Part shown: positions 23,761 to 37,760 of the stretch, piece by piece
Layout of the letters: each line of letters opens with the position of its first letter
How positions within the stretch are numbered: the stretch's first letter is position 1
Origin: Poronia punctata
Taxonomy: Eukaryota; Ascomycota; Sordariomycetes; Xylariales; Xylariaceae
Direction of reading: 5' to 3'
NCBI GenBank assembly: GCA_022579005.1
Contig: MU401689.1
Location: forward strand, 1 to 55,667
Length of the DNA stretch: 55,667 bases
Translations under genes and position numbers: made by a program
The notes under the pieces: generated by a model
The model's database searches: none
Told to the model about the DNA's origin: nothing
The model's input: only the letters and a program-made list of their open reading frames with translations

Positions 23761-26700
23761 TAAAAAAGCTTAGCTAGTATTACTTATTTAATAAGTTTTT
23801 GTTTTTAGCTTTTTAGTCTTATACTGCTTTAAAAGAGAATAGTAAAGTAGCTTTGCAATATAAATATTATGCTAACTTTTTACCTTTAAAAGCTCTTTAA
23901 TTTTATTTTTATTTTAAACTTGTTACTGTTTTTTTTAATTTTATTATTTTTAAACATTTTTTGTTTATTTATATATTAAAACTAATAACTTGCCTTTAAA
24001 AAATAGAGTATTAATACCTTTTATATCTTTTATATTGCGTAAAATAAAAAGTATACTTTGCTACTCTTAACTACTTTTTTTAAATTTCTATTTAATGTTT
24101 TAAAACATATATTTTTGTCTTATTTTTTATATAAATTCACATAATGCCCTATTTTCCTAAATTTTTTTCTTTCTTTTCTATTTTTTATTTTTTATTTTTT
24201 TAAGTAATTATTAAAATCTTTTTTTAAAGCTTTACTTAGCAAACTATTAGCGTTAACTATATTACCTTGTACGCTTTAAAGTTTATAATAAACGTAAAGC
24301 TTTTAATTAAATTAAACGTTGTAAGTTGCTATATTTTAAAAAGCAAATTAACTGCGTTATAAAAAGTGCAAGATGTGCCTTAGATTATAAACGCACAATT
24401 ACTATAAAAACCACTTTAAAGTTTTAAATTAAAAACGTATTTAAAAAACGGCTATATACTTAAGCAAGTATTTATTTTTAATTTAATGAACCGCTTTTTA
24501 TAATATATATAAAAATAATATTTAAGCAACTTATTTATTAAATTAAAAATGCTTTATACTAATATTAGGTTTATAATAAATATATAAAATATTTACTTTA
24601 TAGTTTGCTATTTTTACTTTTAACATAAAGAGGCTTTAAATTAAAGTCTTTTTTTTTTTTGCTAAAACCTTTACAAGCTTAATAATATATTTTAAAGCGC
24701 TACTAGTAATATAAAAAAATAAATAAACTAGCTAGCAAACATAATGCTTTTAAGTAATACTACTAATAACTTTAATTTTTAAAGCTTTAAGCATTTTTAA
24801 TATATTAGCACTTGCTTAATTAATTAAAAATTAATATAATACCTTTACTTTTTACTATTTAGGCCTAAAAACGGTTTTTTATTTTTTTTTATAACTAGCT
24901 AAGCTTTGCTTATTTTTTTAACTAAGCTTAGCAACTACTTTTTATAAGCAATATTAGTCCTAAAATCTTTGCTAATTATATAGTTTATATTAGCATTAAT
25001 TTTACTTCTTTTTTTAAGCTTTAAAGTATTTATAATAAAGCATCGCATTAATTTTAAAATAATAAAGCAGCAAAAAATATTTAAAAACTTAGAAAAAAGG
25101 CAAAAACCAAAAAAAAGAAAAGTAGCTTTTTAATACTTAGCTTACTACCTTTTTACTAAAAACATACATTAGCTTAATAAATTATAAATAATATATAACT
25201 TTAAATTATTATTAATAAGCTAGCTTTATAAAAATTATTTAATTTAGTAAGCAAACATTTAAAGGTTATAAGTATATTATAGTAATTTATACTTATAACT
25301 TTAAACACTTAATAAAGCAAATTTTATTAAGTTTTTTTGCTTTAATTTATTATAAAAAATACTTTTAAAAAATACTTATTATAATTTTACTTTTTAATAG
25401 CATGCTATAGTTATAAAAGCTAGCTTATAAACTTCTTTTTATTTTTTAAATTTATTTTTATACTTGTACTCTTTTTTTTCTTTTTTCTTTTTTTTTAGTT
25501 TACTTTATACTATAGTTTACTTTATATATTTAATTTATTACCTTTTTACTATAGCAAATTAAATCTTAGTGCTTAGAAAAAACGCGCTATAAAAAATTTT
25601 AGCTTTTATTTATTTTTAAAAACCTTTATTTATGCTTACAAGTATTTAGCAAAATTACTTTAAATATATTAACTTATTACTAAACTATATAAAACTATAA
25701 AGATCTTTAAATAGTAATAATATTAATAATAATAAAATTAATTATTTCCTTTATAATAAAAAGTGCTTAGATTTTATTTTATTAAAAATATAGGAAAAAA
25801 AAACGTTTAGTTTTTAGCTTAGTGTACTAATTAAGCACTACTATTTTAGTTAGCTTTTAAAAAGTAAAATTATAGCAAGCGTTTATTTAATTTTAAAAAA
25901 CTAACTTTATATTTTTATTAAAAATATATTTAGCTAAGCTATAAGCACGTTTTAAAACCTTTTATTTAAAACTTATAGTAGCTATTTAAAAAAACAATTA
26001 TAGTAATAGTTTAAAAAAAATGTACTTAATATAAAATTTTTATTTTAAAAAAAATATTAGTAGTAATTATTAAATTTTTATTATAGTTAATTTTTACTTA
26101 TAAAAAGCCTGTATATTTAACTTAATAAGCTAGGTCTTTACTTTTAAATATATATAAGCACTAAAGCTTTTAATAAGTATTTAGCTATAAAGAATATATA
26201 ATATTCTTACTTAGTTTAAGTTTTTTTTTATAATTAAAGTAATAGTTAGTTATATAAATACTTTTGCTTAGCAACTTTAATTACCTTTATTAGGCCTTTA
26301 AATAAAATAATTAACTTAAGGCTTAGCTAAGCTTTAAAAGTAAACTTGTTAGTATTTATTATATTAGTTATATAGTTAGCAACTTAATATAAAGTTTTAT
26401 TAAAGTAAAAAGGTTTTATACTTAAGCTAGCTATACTTTAATAACTTTTACTAACTATATTAACTATACTTAACTTTATTATTTTAAACATCTTTGCTAT
26501 ACTAACTTAAAATTTAAATTTTAAACATTTGCTTATAAAAGTATACTTTAAATAACTATATAAAAGTACCCTTGCTTTTTTATAAATAAGGCATATTTTT
26601 AATTTAAACTAAAATACTTAATATCTTTTAAAACTAAATACTAATAGCTTTTATAGCTTTGCAAACCTATATAATAAAAATAGCAACATATTATAGTACT

Positions 26701-28103
26701 AATATTAGCTAAAATAATTAATTAATATAGTACTTTAAGTTTATTGCTAAAAATAGCTAATTAATAAAAAAGTAGTAGTTATTTAAAAATATTTTATAAA
26801 AACTTATTATTTTAGTTTTTGTTTTAAGTATTTTTTATAGTTATTAAGCTTATATAAAAAAACTATTTTACTAAACCTTAGGCTTAAAATAAAGTTGTTT
26901 ATAACTTATTAAAAAAATGCTTATAGCTAAATATTAGCATATTTTATTTTAGAGTTTTATAAATAACCTTATTAGTATATTATAATAGTTAATTATTTTT
27001 AGCAAGCAGCTTTTATTATTAATAGTTTAAAAATATTAAAATAAAGTACTATGTAAATTTTTAAAAATTTTTAGCAAGTTTATAAAACTATATTTTTTAT
27101 ATTACTTATACTATAATATATTATAGTTATGCTTTTGCTAATATAGCAAAAAGGTTAAAAATATAAAATACCTTATATTATTTATATTATTTACTTATTT
27201 AAAGTTTTAAACTAGCTAATACTTTTAACTACTAGTACTTTTAGTATATATAAGCTTTAAAATATTATTTTTATTTTAATAATATTTTAAAAAATAGCTA
27301 AAATCTGGTTTATAAAACAAAACTGTACTAAAAAGACAAAATTAATATAAAGTTACTTAATTTTAAACTTTTAGCATTATTATAACTAAGTTTACTAGCT
27401 TAAATATTTATATTACTTTAAAAGTAGTTTTATAGTTCCTAATAAACATAGCTTTATTAACCTTCTTTAAAAAAGATTATAAGTTAATAAGCACTTTATT
27501 TAAATTAATAATAATATGCTTATTAATAGAAAAACTTTTTGTTAATAGTTACTATAGCTTAAAACTAAAAGATCTACTAGCTAAAAAGCTGTAAAAAAGT
27601 ATAATACTATTAAACTTATTAAAAGCTTTATAATTTTTTTATAAAGGTAAGAAAATATATACTTAAATCTACTATTAAAAATATTATTTTATAGCAATAT
27701 TAGCAAAAAACGCTAAAGCAATTTGCTATTAATATAAGTTTAAGTTTAACTACTACTTTTTAGTATAAAGCTAATAAAACCTTTTTTAATATATAACCTA
27801 TTTTTAGCTTATATATTTTTATAAGTAAAAAGGCTAAGCATAGTATTATGTAAATATAAAAGCTTTTAAAGCTATAATAGCTAAAATAAAGATTTAGTAA
27901 CTAAAGCAAGCAACTACTAAAAGTAATAATAAGCAATCTTAATAAATAAAACGTTTAATAGCTTTAAATAGTTATAAAAGGCTTATTAAACAATAAAATA
28001 ATAAAGCATTATATTAATTTTATTAAAAAAAGGTTTTTATAATATATTAACTTATTTTAGCTTTAAAGTGCTAAAATTAGCAACCTTTTTAGCTAGGGAA
28101 AAT
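23761..28103. other. Unassigned degraded sequence
   Basis: No motif, LTR or RNA gene could be supported on either strand. It includes pyrimidine-rich tracts at about 24105-24205 and 25430-25500 and a short tandem pair of AGTTTACTTTATA near 25497-25535. Some words (TTCACATAATGCCC near 24137, GTGCAAGATGTGCC near 24366) are less mutated than average. It probably contains the end of Gypsy-2 and at least one older element. Confidence 0.45.
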
Positions 28104-28405
28104 TGCAACGTAATTAGCATATATACCTATTATGCTTTATATTATAAAGTAGCTATAAAACTAAAAAGGGCTAACTTATTTTTTATTTTTTTTATATATA
28201 GCTATTGTGTTTACGTTGCTTTTTAAACCTAATTACTTAGCTATTTATTGCATATATAATATATTAAGTTATGCTTTTTAAAATACTTTTATAAAGCCGT
28301 AATTAATACAAAGCCCTTAAAAACTAGTTAATGCGTCTACTCTAGCTAGACCTTTGCTAGTATAAAGTTAGAGTGATTTATTTAAAAATCTTTAATTTTA
28401 TTGCA
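28104..28405 (+). mobile_element. Terminal part of an unidentified element (inverted repeat copy B)
   Basis: It starts TGCAACGTAATTAGCAT and aligns with the reverse complement of 7110-7412 over about 300 bp. The left edge is sharp and is preceded by GGGAAAAT, which is not shared with copy A. To the right the similarity fades after about 28405. As with copy A, the TG start fits an LTR, but no matching CA end or partner LTR is seen. Confidence 0.6.
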
Positions 28406-30260
28406 GTATATAAAGGAAACCCCTTTTATATTTAATTGTATACTATTAAACAATAAATCCTTTTTATAGATCAATAACCTTTTAAATCAAATAAAAGCTA
28501 ACGTGTATATATAGTAATAAAAATTAAAGCTAGTTTAAACCTAAAAATCTTAATAAATTTTAACTATTAAATAGTAAGTAAATTTAATAAAAAAAGTTAT
28601 TAAAAATATATAAAAGTTTAATAACTAGTTTTAAAGTAAATAAACAAATATTTAAAAACATTTTCTTAATAATATTATATATATAATATAAAGTATTACT
28701 AAACTATAAAACTACTAACTTATATTTTTTAAACCTTGCTTATAAAATCTAATTATTTTTTAATAGAAATACTTATTTTTAAATGCTTAAAAAAACCTAT
28801 TTACCTAACTAAAAAATAAAGCAAAATTAATTTTTATAAAAAGAAAACTAAATAGAAACCTTTAAATAAGCTTTATAAAAACTAATGTTTAAAAAATAAA
28901 ATAAGATATAATTATAATTATAAAAAACAACTAACCTAAAAAAATATACTAAAAATAAAGCCTTTTTAAAAAATAAATATTATATATACAAGGTTTATAT
29001 TTAAAAAAGAAATCATTTTAGTATAAATAAAAGGTATTAGTTAAACTTTACTTGCTTACAACCTCTTTATTTTAATATATAGTTTAAATTAATTAGTTTA
29101 AAAAAAAGTTGAAATAACTAGTATAAAGGAAATTAACTTTTGTTATAAAAAGGTACCTTACTTAATAGGATACCCTTGCAGCTAAGGTCACGTGCTTTAG
29201 TTAGCAGCTTTATAAAAGCATATATTATAAAGCAGGATTTCTAATTTTATTATAGTTATATAAATTTTTTTTAATATATAGTTTATTATAATATAACTAA
29301 TCTAGCTTATACTAAGTTAAGCATACTAATTTACTTTGTATTAAAGCTTTAATATTTATAAAAGTTGTAAGCTTAATTTATAAAAATTAGTTCTTTATTT
29401 ATTAAAATATAATTAGTTAAAAGTTTTAATAATTTTAAATCATAATATTTTATAACTTTGTATTAAATTATTTCTTTAAAAAAGCTTATATAGCTTTACA
29501 TTTTATTTTTACTATATTACCTCGCATTAACTTTGTTTTAAAAAACATTTACTTACGCTTTTTTATTAAATAAGTAATATAGTTTTAAACTTTAACGCCT
29601 TATACTTAAGCTTAAAAAGTTTAAAAGTATATTAATTTAAATAAAAAAACTTTAACTAAGCTTTTTAAAAATAATATTAAAGTTCTAACTATAAAAAAAG
29701 CTTAAGCAAAGCTTATTGTTAAAACAAAAAAAGCTAATCTAGGTAATAAAAATCTAGGTATTTTTTTAAAAGAAATGCTATATTAAAAACATAAAGCTTA
29801 TAAGTATTTAATAAACTATTAATTTAAAGAGTTCAAATAAATATATAATTATTTAAACTTAAATTAACTAATTTTTTAACATCTTAGTGCCTACTATAAT
29901 TAAAAAAAAGCTACTAGTTAAAAACTTTAATAAAGCTAAAAATAGTTAAGTGCTTATTAAAGCTATTAAAACGTTTTGTGCTTTTTTAAATTTTACTATT
30001 AAAATAAGGAAATAAATTAAATACTAAAAAACACTTTAAAAAGCTACTTATAAAAGTATTAAGCTTAAAAAGTAGTAAAAAAACTAAAAGTATAAAATAC
30101 TATACTTTATAGTAGCAGCTATAGTATATTAAAAATGTGCTAAGCATATAAATACAGCTTTAAAACAGCCTAAAATATATTAAAATATGCTTTTTAAGCT
30201 ACTACTAAAGTCTTAGTATAAATTAACTAAACATTTAAAAAAAATAAGTTTAAAAGAAAT
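28406..30260. other. Unassigned sequence, possibly the interior of element B
   Basis: No protein motif is recognised. The mutation pattern is milder than in Gypsy-1: words such as AAACC, AACAA, GATCAAT and TTCTTAATAA survive. It ends at the 5' LTR of Gypsy-1 copy 2 at 30261. A possible LTR-like promoter segment inside is listed separately. Confidence 0.4.
29140..29300 (+). repeat. Possible LTR fragment of an unidentified element
   Basis: This segment is richer in G+C than its surroundings. It reads GGATACCCTTGCAGCTAAGG, then TCACGTGC, then a TATAAAAGCATATATTATAAAGCAGG block. A CACGTG box upstream of a TATAAAAG box is a plausible LTR promoter arrangement. No second copy exists in the window and no TG/CA ends were fixed, so this is tentative. 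Confidence 0.3.
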
Positions 30261-30495
30261 TGTAATAGGGCACCTAGCTAAAAAACCTACTTGCTAAGCT
30301 GTTTGCGCATAGACTATATATTAGCTAAAGCTATGCTAACTAATAGCTAAGGCTTTGCTAGTTATACTTTTTTTAATCTTTTTAGCTTGCTTAGTTATTT
30401 ACTTAAGTAACTAAATAAAAATTATTTAATATACTTAGTTTTTAAAATTGCTAGCAATATTACTTTAAAACTACTTTATTATTAAAACTTTTATA
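30261..30495 (+). repeat. Gypsy-1 LTR, 5' LTR of copy 2
   Basis: It starts TGTAATAGGGCACC and ends ACTTTTATA (from CCCTTACA). It is 235 bp long and followed by a T-rich leader that matches the reverse complement of 39690-39738 in copy 3. Confidence 0.9.
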
Positions 30496-32250
30496 CTTTT
30501 TTTTTTATATTTTTAAGTTATAATATAATATTTAGTAAAAAGATTTAAACTAAAAACTAAGTATAGTTTATAACTGCTAAGCAAATTACTAGTAATAATA
30601 TAAATAAGCCTAGTAAACTTAATACTAAAGATAAGCAATAAAAATTAAAAAAACTACTTAATAATTAAGCTAACTTTATAAATAGCTAAAAAATAAAAAA
30701 GCTATAAAAAATATAAAAATTAGCAAAAAGCTTAATAATAAACTAAAAAACTTAAAATAAAAAGTATTACTTATTAAAGTAGCTAATTAGCTACTAAATA
30801 ATAACTTATTAAAAAGTTAAAAAGTTAAAAAGCATTTTTTTTACTTTAAACTATTATTATATAAAAGCTTTTATAATAAAAGTTTTTATTATAATAACTT
30901 TTAAAAAAGTTTAAAAAGCTAAAGTAATATTGTTTTAAACTATATTATTAATATAATAAACTAAAACTTATAATAATTTTAACTACTTGCTAAGTAAAAA
31001 AACCTATAATATAAAAATAACGCTAAAGCTTTTATATATAATTATAAGTAGCTAAAATAAAATATTATTTCTATAAAAGTTAAAAACTAGATTATAAATA
31101 TAAAAAAGCAATTAATAAAAGCTTAGCTATAAAGATTAATTATAAATTATATAAGCTTTAATATAAGCTAAGTTTAAAATTTAAATAAATTAGCGTGCTT
31201 ATAAAAATATACTAAATTATAATAACTAAAAAAAGGCTACTTTTAAAGATTATTAAAAGTTTATTTAGCAAGAGAATGTTAATTTAAAGCTATTTACGCA
31301 GACTTATTAAAAGTAGCTATATAAAATAAAATAGTAAAAACCTAAAAACTTAAAAGAATTTTTTTTATTAGGAAGTACTAGTATAAAAGTATAAAAGCGT
31401 TATATTATTAAAAAATAATAGCTAACTAGCTTTTAATTATTAGTTAAACTTTTTAAAAAAATAAAAAAGTTTTAATTAAATAATAAATATTATTTAATAA
31501 TATAGTAATAATATATTATAAAGTTAAAAAACAATAAAGCATTTAATACTATATTAAAAAGAAATATAAACTGCTATAAAAGTAAAAATATGCTAAATGC
31601 TTATTAAAGCAAAAGAAGTTAGTAAATAACTTAAAAATATTAAAACATTTTTTAAAAAAAACTAATAAGTTATTTAAGTAATAAATAAATTATAATTAAA
31701 ATAGGTTAGTATATATTAGTAGTAGCTTTATAAAGTACTACTACCATAACTAAAAAGCTATATAGCTAAAAATAATTTAAAAAATAAAGCGTTAGTATTA
31801 AACTGCTAATTAAGCAAAACTAAATAAATGTTATTAAAATAGCTTAAAAATAAAATATAAAATGTTTAAATACTTTAATTAATTTCTTTTTTAAGAAAAG
31901 TTAAAAGCTAAGCTAAAATGAAATAATATATTTAACTTATTTTAGTAAAGTTTTATAAAATAATTAATTTAATAAAGCTATTTAAAGCAATAGCTATAGT
32001 TTTTTTAAGCAGTAAGCAAAAGATTAAAAAAGTTATAGTAAATATAAATATAAAAGCATAAATTAATATTATATATAAAACTTTAAATAAAAATATTTAT
32101 AAAAAATAAATATTTTATTACTTTTTTAATAAAACTAAATAAAAAGCTAATAAAATATTAAGTAGCTTATATAGCTAGTTTTAAATAGTTAATATATATA
32201 AATTTAAAAAAACTTTTAAATAAATATTTTATATAATATATAAAAAGTAA
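30496..32250 (+). pseudogene. Gypsy-1 copy 2 leader and gag region
   Basis: By position this is the untranslated leader and gag. It corresponds to about 38000-39738 (inverted) in copy 3. The plus strand is Lys/Asn-rich in translation with dense stops. No CCHC zinc knuckle survives that I can point to. The boundary with pol is approximate. Confidence 0.5.
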
Positions 32251-32299
32251 AAAAAATTAAAGATTTTATTATTATTACTAAAATAAGTTAATTAAATAT

Positions 32300-32796
32300 T
32301 TTATTTAATATAGCGTTTATTTAGTAGTTTTATAGCAAATAATAAAAGATAAACTTTAAAAAGTTTGCTAAAAACGTAGTTAGCAGTTAGGTAGCATATA
32401 TTGCTAACTTAATAAATATAAATATTAGTTTTTATAAAATTACTATTTTTAAAAATTAATAAAAAACTTAGTACTAAAAATAAAATTAATTTATTAAAAT
32501 ATTTTAAAGCGTTTTAATATATATATTTTAAACTATTAATAAAAAAGTTATTAATACTTAAAAAGTATAAAATATAATAAACTTATTAAAAAAAGTATAA
32601 GTATTATTTAATTTATTTTATTATATTATAAAAGCTTAATAGTAAGTGCTTAAAAAGTACTTAAAAGAACTTTTAAATAAGCTATATATAGTACTTAAAA
32701 GTAAATATAAAAGCTTTTATTTTATTTATACTAAAAAACAAGATTATAAAGCTTTATATTAATTATAAAAAGTTAAATAAAGTAATTATAAAAAAT
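32300..32796 (+). pseudogene. Gypsy-1 copy 2 pol, first part (RT N-terminus)
   Basis: This aligns with copy 1 from about 15200 to 15675. The block equivalent to the RT 'YRGLNKV' motif is at 32761-32785 and reads YKKLNKV. The frame is cut at 32796 by insertion of copy 3, at AAAAT, and resumes at 39980. Confidence 0.8.
32792..32796. repeat. Target site duplication, left (AAAAT)
   Basis: AAAAT directly precedes the outer end of the left LTR of copy 3. The same five bases follow the right LTR at 39975-39979. Confidence 0.85.
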
Positions 32797-33032
32797 TATA
32801 AAGGTTAAAGCAATAAGGTAGTTATAAAGTAATGTTGGTAACAATTTTAAAAACTAAGCATATTAAATAACCTTTATTTAGTTAACTAAGTAAGTAACTA
32901 GGCTGGCTAAAAAAATAAAAAAAAAGTATAACTAGCTAAACTATAGCTAATAGTTAGCGTAGGTTTAGCTTATATATAGTTTATATATTTATAGTATAGC
33001 TAGTAGGTTTTATAAGTAAGTGCTTTATTATA
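32797..33032 (-). repeat. Gypsy-1 LTR, 3' LTR of copy 3
   Basis: On the plus strand it reads TATAAAGGTTAAAGCAATAAGG at the outer end and TGCTTTATTATA at the inner end. It keeps some G+C (GTTGGTAAC near 32834, GGCTGGC near 32902) that the right LTR has lost. Confidence 0.9.
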
Positions 33033-34650
33033 TTGGCTTTTTTTTAAGTTACTAGTTTTTAGCAATTTTATTATATATAAGTATATTTGCTAATTAGGCC
33101 TGCTTTTAATTTTATTTAATTAAATGACTTTTTTATAGCTTATTACTATACTTTTGCTTATTTTTTTAATTTTTATTAATTTACTTTATTTTTTTAAAAT
33201 TTATAACTTTACTTTTAAAATTTGGTTTTTTTAATATTGCTTATTTTATTTAATTTTTTACTAAGCAGTTGCTATAATGCTACTTTTAAAACTCTTTTAC
33301 TTTAACTTTATATACTTTTATATTTTTAATATAAATTTTAGCTAGTTATTTTTAAATTATATTATTTTAAACTTAAACTATAACTTTAATAATAATAAGC
33401 TAAAAACTGTTTTTATACTTAGTAAAAAGCTTTATTAGTACTATATTTTAAATATATATTTTAACTTTTATATTTATTGCTTTTGCTAACTTAATAACGC
33501 TAACTATATTTTTTATAAAAAAGATTATATTAATTATTATGCTATATATTTATTGCTTTATTGCTTATAGTTTTTATTAAATATTATTTATATAATTTTT
33601 TTTTGCTTTAGTAAGCATAGCTTAAAAAATTATAGTATATATTACTTATATACATATTTATATATAAGTTATTTAGCAAAACTATTAAGCTAACGTTGCT
33701 AATAATAAAAAAGCTTTTTTAGTTAATAATATTGTTACTTATATTAGCTATTATATATTTTGTTTAAAAAAAATAAGTTTAGCTTTTTAGTAAGCAGTTG
33801 CTTTTAAAAAAGCTAGTTTTTTTACTATATAAAAAAAAAAGTGCACTATACTACTTTTTCTTAAAAATTAGTTTTTATTTAATATTTATTAATTATTATT
33901 ATTGCTTTTTTTATTATTTATACTTTTTACTAATTATTTACTAGCTTAGTTTTTAATACTTTATTAGTTTTTTATTAGTAAAAAAAAGCTTTTAGCTAGC
34001 AACTTTAATAATATTTTATAAAAAGCTTAGTTTTTTTTGCTTTTTTAAAATACTAAAATAGCTTTTTAAATAACTTTAATACTTGCTTACGTTAATTATA
34101 TACGCTTATTATAAAGCTTACTAATAAAAAGCTAAACTTTTAAAAATAGTTTGCTAATAAAAGTTTTAAAAACTTTTTTAAATATTAGTAAAGCTTTTAA
34201 AAAGCTTTTTATTTAAAAAGTTATTTTAACTTTTATTATTGCTTTTATTTATATTAGTTATTAAAGTATACTATTAAATTTTAGCTAAGGCTGCTTTAAT
34301 ACTATAATATAGTTTTTATTTTTTTTAGCTATTATTTAGCTTTTTTTATTAACTTTTTATTTTAATAATATTATTTTTATTATAAATAAGTTAGCTTAAA
34401 GTTGCTATAAGTTTTTAATATATAAGTTTTTATTTTTTATAGTACTATAGCTTAGGTAACTGCTTAATAATAGCTCACTATTTTTTAATAATTAAGTTTT
34501 ATACTTTTATAACTTTTAGTGCTTATATGCTAATATAACTACTTTATTTATTATTTTATTTAATATAAACCTTTTTAACCTTTTTTTTATATTAATTTAG
34601 TAAATAGCTTATATTTACTAAGTATTTAGCTAGCTTTTAAATATTATATT
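33033..34650 (-). other. Gypsy-1 copy 3 3' region between pol and LTR
   Basis: This is the inverted counterpart of 18641-20262. It confirms that about 1.6 kb of non-pol sequence belongs to the element. No domain is recognised. Confidence 0.5.
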
Positions 34651-37600
34651 TTATTAGCTAGCTTTTTTATTTGATTAAATATTTTTATTTACTTTAGTTT
34701 TTTAATACTAAACAATATTTTTATTACTTATTTTTTAACTTAAGCAGCGCTATTTTGCTAGCAGCTTTTAGCTAGTTTATTTATAGCTTAAGCAATAATA
34801 TAAAAATTATATTATAAACTTAAAAATAAATTTTAAATAACTAGATTTAATATGTTTAAGTTTTTTTAAAAAAACTTTAACTTAAATATATATAAAAGCT
34901 AGCTTTCTTTTTTACTTAAACTTAAAATATATTATTAATAGCTTTAGTATATTACTTGCTTAAAACTTTTTTAGTATATAATATTTATTATAATGCTTTT
35001 ATATTAACTTTACTACTTACTATTAATACTTATAAACTATATAGTATATAGCTTTTATTTGCTATAGTTCTTTTTTTTAAATATTAAATTAAAGCTGCTT
35101 TAATATTTACTTAATATTTTTTAAGTAATATTTATATAATGCTTTAAATAATAAATAGCTTATAGAAATATATTAGGTATTATTATATATAAACTTAGCT
35201 TTTGCTAATACTTTAACTTAGCTATTTAGCTTATTAGTATAAAAAATATAAAAATACTTTTTTAAAGTTTAGTATACTTATTTTATTTAGCTATTAGTTT
35301 AAAAATGCTATATAGTAAATAGCTACTAATATACTTTTTATACTTTATAAAACCTTTTTTAAAATTTATTTATAATAAGTTTATTTTTAAAATTAATAAT
35401 TTTTTTAAAAAGCCTATACTAGCAATTTACTTTATAATATATAATTACTATAAGCTTAGTAGTATTAAGCGTTTTTTATATAAAAATAAATAATGCTATT
35501 TTTATAAATTAGTTTATAATAACTTAAATTATATTATAAATATTACTATTTGCTTTTATATATAAAAATAGTTTTATAATAAAATTTAAGCTAATTTTTA
35601 AAAAAGGCTACTTTAATAAAAATAATAATTAAAGCTTTTTATAAAGCTTATATTTTAATTTTTAAGCGCCTTTATATTATATTTAGCTAGTAACATATTT
35701 TTTAATATTTTGCTTTAAACTTTTTTAATAAAACTTATATTATAATAACATAGCTATTTTTTTTTATATGCCTAGCTTTAAAGTTCTTATACTACTAATA
35801 TATTAGTTACTTTACTAAAGCTTTTTAAGCTAAAATTATTAGCTACTTTTTAAAATATAATATATTTTTATTATTAATATAATACTTTTTATATATTTTA
35901 GCTTTATAGTATATAATTTTTGCTAGCTTTATAAAAGTAAAGTTTTTTTTAGCTTATAGTTTTAAATTATTTTATAAAACTGCATTAAACCTGCTCCTTT
36001 AAAAGCTATTTTGCTTTAAGCTAATTTTTTAGCTTTAGTATATAAAACATATTAGTTATAAATAATAGCTTTAGCTTTTTTTTAAAAAAAAGCAGTTTTT
36101 ATACTTTTAGTAGTAGCTTTTATTAAATAAATTATTATCAATATTTATATAGTATATAATATATAAGTTAAGCATATATATTAATGCTTTTTACTTTATT
36201 ACTTTTAAAAATTATTTATAATTATATAGTAAAAGTCTAGCGCTCTATAAGCTTATAAGTTTATAATTTATACTTTTATTATTAAATAAGCTAATAAATA
36301 TAAGTTTAATAAAGCTTTTTAAGCTGCTTTAATAGTATAAGCTAATGCCTTTTTTTTAAATAAGACTTTTGCTAATAATTGCTATACGTTTTACAGCAGC
36401 TTGCTAACTAATTAAAGCTTTTTTTTAAGCATTAATATTATATTTTTATACTAAATTTTTTAGCTATATAATTTAGCTTTTTTAATACTTTATTTGCTAA
36501 GTTTAATATGCTTAATTAATATTTTATTTTAAAATTAAACTATATTAGCTTATATATTTAGCAAACAAGCTTTTTTAAAAAGTTTTATGCTAGTAAGTTA
36601 ACTATACCTTTTAAAGCTATATAATTTATTTATACTATAAAAGTTTTATTTATTTTTTTAAAGTACTATTACTAATACTTATAGGTTTTTATAATTATTA
36701 AAAGCTTTTGCTAGCTTTTTGCTTATTTAATTTTTATATTTATAAGCATTTATAATTAGTAAGCAACTAGTTTTTGCATTTTTTTATAAAGCTATAATAG
36801 TATTTTTAATATTACTTTTGTTAATATATTTGTTTTTATTTTAGTGTTTAAATAGCTATTTTAGTATTAAAAAATAATTATTATTTAATTTGCTTTTAAA
36901 ATTTATTTTAAAATATAACTTAATAAAGTATAACTTTTTAAAATAGCTATAATTATTATAATAACGTTTATATATTTAGCTATAAACTTTTTATAAAAGT
37001 TTGCAAACTTTAAAAATACTTATATATTATATACTAAAGTTAATGCTTTTTACTTTTAAATAATAGTAACTTTTTAAAAAATTATTTTTATTTTTTTAAT
37101 TATAATAATAAACTTTAAAAAATTATTTTAGTTTTAAAAAGTTTGCACTTTAATAGTTTTATAAATAGTTAATATTTTGCTAACTGCTTATAAACTAATT
37201 AAAAGTACTTTTTATATTTTTATTTTTTTTTAAAAAAAACTATAATATTATTTAAATAAACTATATAAATATAATTTACTAGCTTAGCTAGCGCTTTATA
37301 TATATAAGCTTAAAAAGTTGCAAATGCGTTTAATTTAAATATAGTAATAAGTATTATAAAAGTTTAGCTTTTAAATTTTTTTAATTAACTTTAGCTTATT
37401 TATTACTCTTAATATAAAAAGTAAAAAGTACTTATTTTTTATAGTTACTTTATTTAAGCCTTTATAATTAACGTAAAGCTTTATAGTTTTTTTTAGTATA
37501 AATAAAATAAAAGCATTTGCGCTTGCTTTTAAGTACTATATATAGCTTATTTAAAAGTTTTTTTTAAAGTACTTTTTAAGCACTTTTTATTAAGCTTTTA

Positions 37601-37760
37601 TAGTAAAATAAATTAAACATAATAGTACTTATGCTTTTTTTACTAGGTTTATTATATATTATATTTTTTATAATACTAATAATCTTTTTGCTAATAGCTT
37701 AAAGTATATATATTAAAAAGCTTTAAAATATTTAAGTAAATTAATTTTATTTTTTATACT
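34651..37760 (-). pseudogene. Gypsy-1 copy 3 pol remnant
   Basis: On the minus strand the integrase AKFIYNN block lies at about 35178-35205. The reverse transcriptase block equivalent to VNYKGLNKV lies at about 37440-37475. The order (RT at higher coordinates, integrase and putative chromodomain region lower) is correct for a minus-strand element. Stops interrupt every frame. Confidence 0.82.

Noticed and set aside
24361..24420. Zinc-finger-like Cys-x2-Cys-x5-His-x5-His in one frame
   Set aside because: The spacing matches no common transposase or gag finger, and a stop lies between the Cys and His pairs. A single small match in 4 kb of unassigned sequence is not enough.
24655..24673. GCTAAAACCTTTACA resembling the Gypsy-1 LTR end
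   Set aside because: Only about 15 bases match and the preceding 200 bp do not resemble the LTR. Probably chance.
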